Source: DASUBN01 sp050261675
GTDB taxonomy: Bacteria; Pseudomonadota; Gammaproteobacteria; Natronospirales; REEB76
Direction of reading: 5' to 3'
Length of the DNA: 64,000 bases
Assembly (NCBI GenBank): GCA_050261675.1
Contig: JBLNDO010000030.1
Coordinates: 1 to 64,000, forward strand
The notes under the pieces were generated by a model that was not told the origin of the DNA, did no database searches, and worked only from the letters and a program-made list of their open reading frames with translations. The first letter of the stretch is position 1. Every line of letters starts with the position of its first letter. This document shows positions 57,522-64,000 of this stretch, piece after piece. The translations under genes and the position numbers were made by a program.

Positions 57522-58778
57522 ATGAACATCCGGGCTTTCCCTGCCGCCGCCACAGCCGCCGAGCCGCCGCCGGCAGAACGCTATGGCGCGGTGCGCGTCC
57601 TGACCCTGGAGCTCTGTCGCGGGCTCGGTCCCGAAGACATGGCGCTGCAGAGCATGCCGGACGCCAGCCCCGCCAAGTGGCATCTCGCCCACACCAGCTG
57701 GTTCTTCGAGGAGTTCGTGCTCGCCCCCCACGCGAAGGGCTACACGCCCTTCCATCCGGATTTCCGCTATCTGTTCAATTCCTATTATGAAAGCGTGGGG
57801 CCTCGGCACCCGCGTCCCGCGCGCGGCCTGTTGTCGCGCCCCGGCGTCTCCGAGATCCTGGATTACCGGGCCCACGTGGACCGGTACATGCAGGCGCTGC
57901 TCGAGGCGCGCCGCGGCGATGCGGCGCTGGATGCCCTGGTGACCCTCGGCCTCAACCATGAACAGCAACACCAGGAATTGCTGCTCATGGACATCAAGCA
58001 TCTGTTTTCGCTGAACCCCCTGAGACCTGCATGGCGGGACCTGCCCGCGATGCCCTCGCCTGCGGACGTCCCCTTGAAGTTTCTCCCGCGCGGCGCGGGC
58101 CAAGTGTCCATCGGCCACGGGGGGCGCGGCTTCGCCTTCGACAACGAGACCCCGCGGCACGCCGCACTGCTCACGGCCCACGCGCTCGCTTCGCGTCCCG
58201 TCAACAACCGCGAATACAAGGAGTTCATCCGGGACGGCGGTTACCGGCGGTCCGAGCTCTGGCTCTCGGACGGCTGGGCGGCACGCGAACGGGAAAGCTG
58301 GGAACGGCCGCTCTACTGGGAGGCGAATCTGCGGGAGGAATTCACCCTCGGGGGACCTCGCGAGATCGCGGACAGCGCACCTGTGTGCCACGTGAGCTGG
58401 TACGAGGCGGACGCCTACGCCCGCTGGGCGGAGGCGCGCCTGCCCACGGAAGCGGAATGGGAAAGCTTCGCGGCGGCGGAACCCGTCACGGGCAATTTCC
58501 TGGACGCAGGACTGTTCCGCCCGGCACCGCCGGCAGGCTTGGGCCTCTTCGGTGACGTGTGGGAATGGACCGGGAGCCCCTACTCCCCCTACCCCGGCTT
58601 CAAGCCCCTGGGCGGCGCCCTCGGGGAATACAACGGCAAGTTCATGGCCAACCAGTTCGTGCTCCGGGGCGGGGCGTGCGTGAGCCCGGCCGGCCATCTG
58701 CGTGCGAGCTATCGGAACTTCTTCTACCCGCAGCAACGCTGGATGTTCGGCGGCCTGCGCCTCGCCCGGGATGTCTGA
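57522..58778 (+). CDS. egtB: Ergothioneine biosynthesis sulfoxide synthase EgtB
   Basis: 418 aa. A DinB-like N-terminal domain supplies the iron ligands: His in KWHLAHTSWFFEE (about 54-57) and the HEQQHQE motif (His146, His150). The C-terminal half is the formylglycine-enzyme-like domain (VCHVSWYEADAYARWAEARL; PTEAEWESFA; DVWEWTGS; YRNFFYPQQRWMFGGLRLAR). EgtB joins trimethylhistidine (hercynine) to a thiol with oxygen. gaggag is 6 nt before the ATG. It is followed within 1 bp by egtD, so the two enzymes are co-expressed. EgtA, EgtC and EgtE are not in the window. Confidence 0.9.
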   Translation: MNIRAFPAAATAAEPPPAERYGAVRVLTLELCRGLGPEDMALQSMPDASPAKWHLAHTSWFFEEFVLAPHAKGYTPFHPDFRYLFNSYYESVGPRHPRPARGLLSRPGVSEILDYRAHVDRYMQALLEARRGDAALDALVTLGLNHEQQHQELLLMDIKHLFSLNPLRPAWRDLPAMPSPADVPLKFLPRGAGQVSIGHGGRGFAFDNETPRHAALLTAHALASRPVNNREYKEFIRDGGYRRSELWLSDGWAARERESWERPLYWEANLREEFTLGGPREIADSAPVCHVSWYEADAYARWAEARLPTEAEWESFAAAEPVTGNFLDAGLFRPAPPAGLGLFGDVWEWTGSPYSPYPGFKPLGGALGEYNGKFMANQFVLRGGACVSPAGHLRASYRNFFYPQQRWMFGGLRLARDV

Positions 58779-58779
58779 T

Positions 58780-59760
58780 ATGCGCATCACCGAATCCTCG
58801 CCCCTCACCCTGCACGACTACCACCCGCGGCTCGACGAGATGTGCGAGGAGGTGCTGGCGGGTTTGAGCGAGCCGCAGAAGACCCTGCCCTGCAAGTATT
58901 TCTACGACGAGCGCGGTTCGGTGCTCTTCGAGGCCATCTGCGGGCTGCCGGAGTATTACCTGACGCGCACCGAGCTCGGCATCATGGAGACCCATGTGGG
59001 CGCCATGGCGGCGGCCCTGGGCACGGGGGTGCTGCTGGTGGAACCGGGTAGCGGCAGCGGCGTGAAGACGCGCCTATTGCTCGAACACCTCCCGGACCCG
59101 GTGGCCTACGTGCCGGTGGACATCTCCCGGGAGGCGCTGCTCGCCTCCGCTGTGCGCCTGAACCGGCTCCACCCCAGGCTCGAGGTGCTGCCGGTATGCG
59201 CCGATTTCAGCCAAGCCTTCGCGGTGCCGGCGCCGCGGCGCCGGCCGCAACGGGGCGCGGTGTATTTCCCGGGCTCCACCATCGGCAATTTCACCCCCGC
59301 CGAGACGGTTCGCCTCCTGCGCCACATGCGCGATCTCGCCGGTCCCGACGGGGCGCTGCTCATCGGCGTGGACCTGAAGAAAGACAAGGCCGTGCTGGAG
59401 CGGGCCTACGACGATGCGGCGGGGGTCACCGCCGATTTCAACCTCAACCTCCTCGCGCGCATCAACCGGGAACTCGACGGGGATTTCGATCTCCAGACCT
59501 TCGACCACCGTGCGGTCTACAACGAGGCCGAGGGCTGCATCGAGATGCATCTCGTGAGCGCCTGCCAGCAGCAAGCCGTGGTGGCGGGTGAGCGTTTTCA
59601 CTTCGCCGCGGGGGAACACATCCTGAGTGAACGCTCGTACAAGCACAGCCCAGAGGGTCTCGCGGCCCTCGCCGCCCAGGCAGGCTTGCGCATCGAGCAA
59701 CAATGGACGGACGACCGGCGCTACTTCAGCGTGATGTACCTCGTCCCTGAGACCCGTTAA
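58780..59760 (+). CDS. egtD: L-histidine N-alpha-methyltransferase EgtD
   Basis: 326 aa. Features of EgtD: CKYFYDERGSVLFEAICGLP, EYYLTRTELGIM, the SAM-binding VLLVEPGSGSGVKTRLLLEH, and GGVYFPGSTIGNFTP-like YFPGSTIGNF. It methylates histidine three times to hercynine, the EgtB substrate. The start is the ATG 1 bp after the egtB stop; an ATG at 58771 overlapping egtB is possible. The stop codon abuts the stop of the convergent yggX. Confidence 0.92.
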   Translation: MRITESSPLTLHDYHPRLDEMCEEVLAGLSEPQKTLPCKYFYDERGSVLFEAICGLPEYYLTRTELGIMETHVGAMAAALGTGVLLVEPGSGSGVKTRLLLEHLPDPVAYVPVDISREALLASAVRLNRLHPRLEVLPVCADFSQAFAVPAPRRRPQRGAVYFPGSTIGNFTPAETVRLLRHMRDLAGPDGALLIGVDLKKDKAVLERAYDDAAGVTADFNLNLLARINRELDGDFDLQTFDHRAVYNEAEGCIEMHLVSACQQQAVVAGERFHFAAGEHILSERSYKHSPEGLAALAAQAGLRIEQQWTDDRRYFSVMYLVPETR

Positions 59761-60027
59761 TTATTCTGGTTTATATCCGTCCGGCTTCTTGGCACCGCCT
59801 TCGAACAAGAACTTCTGCATCTCTTCTTCGAGAAACTTGCGGGCCTTCGGCTCGATCAGGGACAGGCGGTATTCGTTGATGAGCATGGTCTGGTGGCGCA
59901 ACCACAGCTGCCAGGCCTGTTGGGAAACCTGCTCGTAGACGCGCTTGCCGAGTTCGCCGGGATAGGGCGGCCGTTCGAAGCCCGGCAACTCTTCCTTCAG
60001 CAACGCGCACATCACAGTCCGGGCCAT
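59761..60027 (-). CDS. yggX: YggX-type Fe(2+)-trafficking / oxidative damage protection protein
   Basis: 88 aa, usual length. VMCALLKEELPGFERPPYPG and LGKRVYEQVSQQAWQLWLRH, then QTMLINEYRLSLIEPKAR and FLEEEMQKFLF are the conserved blocks; the single Cys near the start is typical. YggX protects iron-sulfur clusters and DNA from oxidative damage. It follows mutY by 3 bp, the same pairing known in Escherichia coli and other gammaproteobacteria. Confidence 0.95.
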   Translation of the reverse strand: MARTVMCALLKEELPGFERPPYPGELGKRVYEQVSQQAWQLWLRHQTMLINEYRLSLIEPKARKFLEEEMQKFLFEGGAKKPDGYKPE

Positions 60028-60030
60028 CGC

Positions 60031-61098
60031 TTACCCTCCCGCCAGAGTGTCCAGAAGTCGTTTCACCGGCGCCGCGAGGCCGAGCCGCGGCAGCGCGCCG
60101 ACCGTCTGCCAACGGCTGTCCCCGGCGTCTTGCACCGCGGCGGCGGCCGGCAACGAGAGTTCCACAGGCTCGATGTCCAGGTGAAAGTGACTGAAGCTGT
60201 GCCGCAGGCGCGGCCAGCTGCGGACCACGCGCGGCGTGGCGCCGAAGCGCGCCCGGCACCAGGCGAACGGGTCCGCATCATGGGCGATTTCCGGGAATCC
60301 CCACAACCCGCCCCACAGGCCCGCCGGCGGACGCCGCTCCAGCAGCACCGTATCTTCCTGGCGCACCAGGAGCATGCGGGTGCGTTTCACCGGCAGCGTC
60401 TTCTTCGGGCGTGCCGCCGGATACCGGGCCTCGCGGCCGAGCGCGTGGGCGCGGCAATCCGCCGATACGGGGCACTCGCCACAACGCGGCCGGCTGCGGG
60501 TGCACACCGTGGCGCCGAGATCCATGATGGCCTGGGTGTAATCCGCCACCCGCTGTTCCGGCGTCAGCGACTCCGCCAGCGCCCAGAGCTTCGCCTCCAC
60601 TTTCTTCTCGCCGGGCCAGCCCTGCACCGCTCCGTGGCGGGCCAGCACGCGCTTCACGTTGCCGTCCAGGATCGGGTGCCGCTGTCCCGATGAGAGCGCA
60701 AGAATCGCCCCGGCGGTGGAACGGCCGATGCCGGGGAGCGCCGCCACCGCCTCGAAGTCACGGGGGAACCGGCCATCGTGCCGGTCACGCACCGCTTGCG
60801 CCGCCTTCTGCAGGTTGCGGGCCCGGGCGTAGTAACCCAACCCCGTCCAGAGGTGCAGCACTTCATCCAGGGGGGCGTCGGCGAGTGCGTGCACATCGGG
60901 GAAACGCTCGAGGAAGCGCCGGTAATAGGGAACCACCGCCGCCACTTGGGTCTGCTGCAGCATGATCTCCGAGACCCACACGCGGTAGGGCGTACGGCGC
61001 CGCTGCCAGGGCAGGTCGTGCCGCCCGTGGCGCCGCGCCCAGGCGAGCAGCCGGCCCGCGAAGCGCCTAGAGCGTGCCGCCGGACGGGTTCTTTTCAT
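60031..61098 (-). CDS. mutY: A/G-specific adenine glycosylase MutY
   Basis: 355 aa. The catalytic Glu44 is in WVSEIMLQQTQV, the HhH motif is LPGIGRSTAGAIL, and the catalytic Asp145 is in PILDGNVKRVLAR. The [4Fe-4S] cluster ligands are Cys199, 206, 209 and 215 (C-x6-C-x2-C-x5-C). The C-terminal Nudix-like domain (about 230-350, RMLLVRQEDTVLLERRPPAG; RHSFSHFHLDI) recognises 8-oxoguanine. It removes adenine opposite 8-oxoG. It overlaps the polyketide cyclase-like gene by 32 bp and is followed by yggX. Confidence 0.95.
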   Translation of the reverse strand: MKRTRPAARSRRFAGRLLAWARRHGRHDLPWQRRRTPYRVWVSEIMLQQTQVAAVVPYYRRFLERFPDVHALADAPLDEVLHLWTGLGYYARARNLQKAAQAVRDRHDGRFPRDFEAVAALPGIGRSTAGAILALSSGQRHPILDGNVKRVLARHGAVQGWPGEKKVEAKLWALAESLTPEQRVADYTQAIMDLGATVCTRSRPRCGECPVSADCRAHALGREARYPAARPKKTLPVKRTRMLLVRQEDTVLLERRPPAGLWGGLWGFPEIAHDADPFAWCRARFGATPRVVRSWPRLRHSFSHFHLDIEPVELSLPAAAAVQDAGDSRWQTVGALPRLGLAAPVKRLLDTLAGG

Positions 61099-61678
61099 CT
61101 TCCGCTCCGCCGGTGAGCGGCGGCAGCTGCGCCTCTTCCCGCGCCAGTTTCTCGATGCCTGCAGCGCTGCGCTCGCCCTCGGCGCGCAGGCTCCCGGAGA
61201 GCAGCACCGGTCCGATGAGCGGCGGCACCCAGAATCCCGGCTCGATGGCGAGTTCCCAATGCAGGCGCGTGCCGCCACGCTCCGCCTCCACATGCAGGAG
61301 GGCGCTGCCCGATTTGATGTTGTTCTCCGGCTTCGGTACCACTTCCGCACTCAGGTCTTCCGGCGAAAGCTGCACGATACGCTGCAATTCGCGGGCATGA
61401 CGGCAATAGATGAAGATGCAGACGCGGGTGTCGGTGTAGACGAGCGCCGTGGCCGCGTCCAGCCTCTGCACCAGGCTGCTCTTCACCACCGAGGGCGAGA
61501 TGCGCGAGAGGTGTGCGTAATCGGTGAGCACCTTGTAGACCTGCTCCGGCGGCGCCGCCAAGTGGATGTCGGCCACCATCCTGTACACACCGTCGTCGTG
61601 GCTCACCTGCAGGGAATAGAACTGGGCGGCGGCGACGGGGCCGCTCGCGAGGTACAGCGCCAGACAGAGTGCGCGCAT
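61067..61678 (-). CDS. Secreted polyketide cyclase/START-like (SRPBCC) protein
   Basis: 203 aa. A signal peptide (about 1-18, ending PVAAA) precedes an SRPBCC fold (about 30-175): IHLAAPPEQVYKVLTDYAHL, SRISPSVVKSSLVQRLDAAT and GTRLHWELAIEPGFWVPPLI. This matches the Coq10/cyclase-2-like group, here exported. Its ligand is unknown; lipids or hydrophobic molecules are typical. It sits between the asmA-like gene and mutY on the same strand; the 3' end overlaps the mutY start. Confidence 0.75.
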   Translation of the reverse strand: MRALCLALYLASGPVAAAQFYSLQVSHDDGVYRMVADIHLAAPPEQVYKVLTDYAHLSRISPSVVKSSLVQRLDAATALVYTDTRVCIFIYCRHARELQRIVQLSPEDLSAEVVPKPENNIKSGSALLHVEAERGGTRLHWELAIEPGFWVPPLIGPVLLSGSLRAEGERSAAGIEKLAREEAQLPPLTGGAEDEKNPSGGTL

Positions 61679-61753
61679 CCTCCACCTCCCATGGCCCCGG
61701 GTCCGGGGAGTCCGACCGCGTCCGGGCGCCGCCGATTCCCCGCGACATGGGCG

Positions 61754-63745
61754 CTAGGGCTTGCCCTTCACCGCGCCCGTGTCCGGACGCACCATGAGGT
61801 CCGAGAGCGTGCCGGTCACATGCAATGGGATGCTCTGGCCCTTGAGGGGAGCCAGAACCCCGCCCTCGCCGGGCCCGGTGACCCGCCCCTTGAGGGCATA
61901 GTCCACCGTCAGGCTCAACAGGTCCAGTTTCCCCGCACCGCTCAAGCCCAGGCCCGGCAGCAGCGCGGCAAAATTACGGTCGTTCAAGACGCCGTCCCGC
62001 ACGCCGCCGGAACCGCGCAGTTCGGTGAATTCGGTGCGCAACCGCGTGGGGGACGGGACCGGCTGACCGCGCACGGCGGCCCAGGCGCGTGCGATGCTGT
62101 CCGTGACGTTCACCCCCTCGATTGCGCCGTTCTTGAGCGCGAAGCTCAGGCTCCCTTTCAGGGTGCGGCGCAGCAAGAGCACGAAGCGCCCATGGGCGCG
62201 CCCGGTGCTGCTCACGTCCAGGCTGCCCGAGTAGTGGCTCGGTTTGCCCAGGTCCTGCCCAAGGCCGGCGAGCTGCACACCCTTGAGCGTCAGCGTCTCG
62301 TCCACCACGGGATCGTCGGCATTGGCCAGACGCGCGTCCACCTGCATTTCTGCGTTGAGGCTGCCGCCGTACAGCGACGCCGTCATGGGTTTGAGCTGCA
62401 CCAGGCCGTCATGGGCGCTCAGGTCCATGTCGAGATCGGTAGTCTTGGTGCCGATGAACGTGAACTGTCCGACGTGCAGGTGGCCATCCAGGTTCATGCT
62501 GCGCACGGTGCGCAGCGGGATGCCGACCTTGTTGATGTCCACCTCCTCGCGTGGCTTGTCCGGGGTGCCGAGCTGCTGCGGCGGCAGGTAGCGGTCCACG
62601 TCCAACTGGTCGGCGGTGAGGTCGAAGGAGAATGCGTGGCTGCTGTAGTCCTTGATGCCGGCGCCGCCGATCAAGTGCGTGCTGTCCAGCATCATGTCCA
62701 GGCCGTTGATGGAGAGCGACGTGGGCGTGGCCACGAACGTGAAACTCGCGGTGGCGCTCGCAAGCGCGTTGTTGTCGCGGATATCCGCGTAGGCGGCGCG
62801 CCCGACGGCCTTGAGCACGTCGCGCGGCGAGAAACGCGCGAACTTCACGGTGCCCGTATAGTTCGGACTTTTCTCGATGTCCCGGCCCTGCGCCTCCACG
62901 TCCAGCTTGAGGCCGTACAGTTCCGCCTCGAAACCGTTCACCGCCACGCTCTGCTGCTCCAGGTTGGCGGCGGCATGTTGCCAGCGCAAACTCGCGTCCG
63001 CCGTGCCGCCCGGCACGCCGTCGCCCTTCGCCTGCAGCTTCAGCGTGGCGGCATCCGCGCTGTAGATGTGGTGTTCCAGGTCCGCGTCGGCGGTGCCGGC
63101 GAAATCCACGTGCCCGGCGAGCGCCGGGTTGGTGCCGCTGAAATCGAAGCCAGAGGTCACAGCAAAGGGCTTGCCGGAAGCGAATTGGCCGAGCGTGAGA
63201 CTGAAGTCGCTGATCTTGTACTGCTGGTGTTTCTGGGCGTCGGTCCAGCGCACCTCGCTGTCGCCGACGCCGACGCTCGCGCCCGAAAGATCCACGCCGC
63301 CGCCCGACCCGCCTTCGCCCTCTTTCGCGCCGCGCGAGAGACGCTCGGTCAGATCCTGCCAATTGCTGTGGCCGTCCGCGTCGCGCTCGAGATCAAGGCT
63401 CAGGCCGTCGATCTTGATGTCGCCCACTTCCACATGTCGGCGCAACAGCGGCCAGAAGGCCACGTGCACGTCGGTCTCGTTCACGGCGGCGAACGGCACC
63501 GCGCCGAAACCCCTGGCGTTCGACAATTCCAACGGCCCGATCTGCAGACCGAGCCAGGGGAACACCGAGAGCTTGATGTCGCCCTGGACCGCCAGCTCGC
63601 GGCCGGTCCTTTCCTTGACCAGTTGCGCGATGTCGTCCTTGAAGCGGTTCGGATTGATCAGGAAGGGCAGCAGCACGGCGAGCGCGATGATCAAGAGCAC
63701 CAGGATCCCAACGACGATACCGGTGATCTTCAGCGCTTTCTTCAT
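61754..63745 (-). CDS. AsmA family protein
   Basis: 663 aa. One N-terminal span (about 5-28, TGIVVGILVLLIIALAVLLP) is followed by the AsmA motif (NPNRFKDDIAQLVKERTGRE, then LAVQGDIKLSVFPWLGLQIG). The rest is a long beta-rich groove domain with repeated strands and a C-terminal AsmA_2-like region (about 480-640). AsmA-like proteins span or face the periplasm and are thought to move phospholipids between membranes. First gene of the unit asmA-like, SRPBCC, mutY, yggX. Confidence 0.85.
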   Translation of the reverse strand: MKKALKITGIVVGILVLLIIALAVLLPFLINPNRFKDDIAQLVKERTGRELAVQGDIKLSVFPWLGLQIGPLELSNARGFGAVPFAAVNETDVHVAFWPLLRRHVEVGDIKIDGLSLDLERDADGHSNWQDLTERLSRGAKEGEGGSGGGVDLSGASVGVGDSEVRWTDAQKHQQYKISDFSLTLGQFASGKPFAVTSGFDFSGTNPALAGHVDFAGTADADLEHHIYSADAATLKLQAKGDGVPGGTADASLRWQHAAANLEQQSVAVNGFEAELYGLKLDVEAQGRDIEKSPNYTGTVKFARFSPRDVLKAVGRAAYADIRDNNALASATASFTFVATPTSLSINGLDMMLDSTHLIGGAGIKDYSSHAFSFDLTADQLDVDRYLPPQQLGTPDKPREEVDINKVGIPLRTVRSMNLDGHLHVGQFTFIGTKTTDLDMDLSAHDGLVQLKPMTASLYGGSLNAEMQVDARLANADDPVVDETLTLKGVQLAGLGQDLGKPSHYSGSLDVSSTGRAHGRFVLLLRRTLKGSLSFALKNGAIEGVNVTDSIARAWAAVRGQPVPSPTRLRTEFTELRGSGGVRDGVLNDRNFAALLPGLGLSGAGKLDLLSLTVDYALKGRVTGPGEGGVLAPLKGQSIPLHVTGTLSDLMVRPDTGAVKGKP

Positions 63746-63822
63746 TCTTCGGGCTGCCTCGTCCGGGAGCGCGCCCTGGCGCGCCGCACACGGTCCATGT
63801 TAGCAGCTTGCCCCCCGCGGGC

Positions 63823-63954
63823 CTAGCGAACCGGCGGTTTCGAAGGCCTCAACACGGCACGGAAACGGTCGAATTCCAGCGGCCGACCGGTGAGATAACC
63901 CTGCGACAGATCGCAACCGTGACACTCTGGGAACACAGCGGGTGCGCAGTCTCA
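63823..63954 (-). pseudogene. C-terminal remnant of an EAL-domain gene
   Basis: On the minus strand a 42-codon frame bounded by stops reads GCDLSQGYLTGRPLEFDRFR in its middle, matching the final strand-turn-helix of EAL domains (GCD..QGYL.GRPL). The frame begins after an in-frame TGA at 63952-63954, and no further EAL motif (GVET, DDFGTG) can be read in the 46 bases before the window edge. It is a decayed gene end or the tail of a frameshifted gene continuing to the right. It lies 78 bp upstream of the asmA-like gene. Confidence 0.4.
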
Positions 63955-64000
63955 TACAGAGGCAGGTCGTCGGATGAAACCGCTCAGGCAGCGGTCAGGC

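Overview
The window is GC-rich, dense with genes on both strands, and reads as chromosome of a free-living proteobacterium. The linked order asmA-like, polyketide cyclase-like, mutY and yggX at the right end, together with egtBD and a high GC content, points to a gammaproteobacterium. The order cannot be named from sequence alone. There is no rRNA, CRISPR array, transposase or phage module. One tRNA (Phe) is present.

Layout. 1-3.8 kb: the tail of a TetR-type regulator, a CGNR zinc-finger regulator diverging from a small two-gene unit across a symmetric operator array, and a GMC flavoprotein. 4-15 kb is an accessory patchwork: a beta-propeller lipoprotein, a bufferin-like Cys-rich peptide, membrane and TPR proteins, two toxin-antitoxin loci (RelE/NadS-like plus an extra HigA, and RHH/PIN), gene remnants, and four copies of a roughly 120-140 bp palindromic repeat not seen in the rest of the window. 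15.3-17.7 kb: a large secreted Ig-like-repeat protein. 17.7-24.9 kb: a six-gene operon (hyfB, C, E, F, G, I order) for a membrane complex of the hydrogenase-4/complex I superfamily whose large subunit has lost all four Ni-binding cysteines. It diverges from a small RHH regulator that shares its promoter. 25-29 kb: a 34-residue basic peptide, a papain-like protease, a degenerate HD-GYP protein and an MFS carrier.

29-38.8 kb: a minus-strand operon of a CHASE2 adenylate cyclase, a DUF928-like secreted protein and two giant TPR-CHAT lipoproteins, followed by a tiny glycine-rich secreted protein. This is the best candidate for a poorly described signalling or proteolysis system. 38.9-47.2 kb: a YVTN propeller, a pirin, an Lrp regulator, and a PLP decarboxylase/EamA/GST operon divergent from a LysR/EamA pair. 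47.2-50.7 kb: a diguanylate cyclase convergent with the EamA gene and divergent from a GGDEF-EAL protein. 50.8-56.9 kb: DedA, lipoproteins, a lysozyme-fold protein, a DksA-type zinc finger, an aldo-keto reductase and an NADP-binding protein. 57-64 kb: a hairpin-rich stretch with tRNA T-arm fragments next to tRNA-Phe, then egtBD, yggX, mutY, the polyketide cyclase-like gene, asmA-like, and a decayed EAL-domain tail.

Themes. Regulatory genes often have a -10 box 6-7 nt before ATG, which suggests leaderless mRNAs with self-operators over the promoter. Nucleotide signalling is prominent (cAMP cyclase, one active GGDEF, one GGDEF-EAL, one degenerate HD-GYP, one EAL remnant). Small secreted Cys-rich proteins sit directly beside the palindromic repeat.
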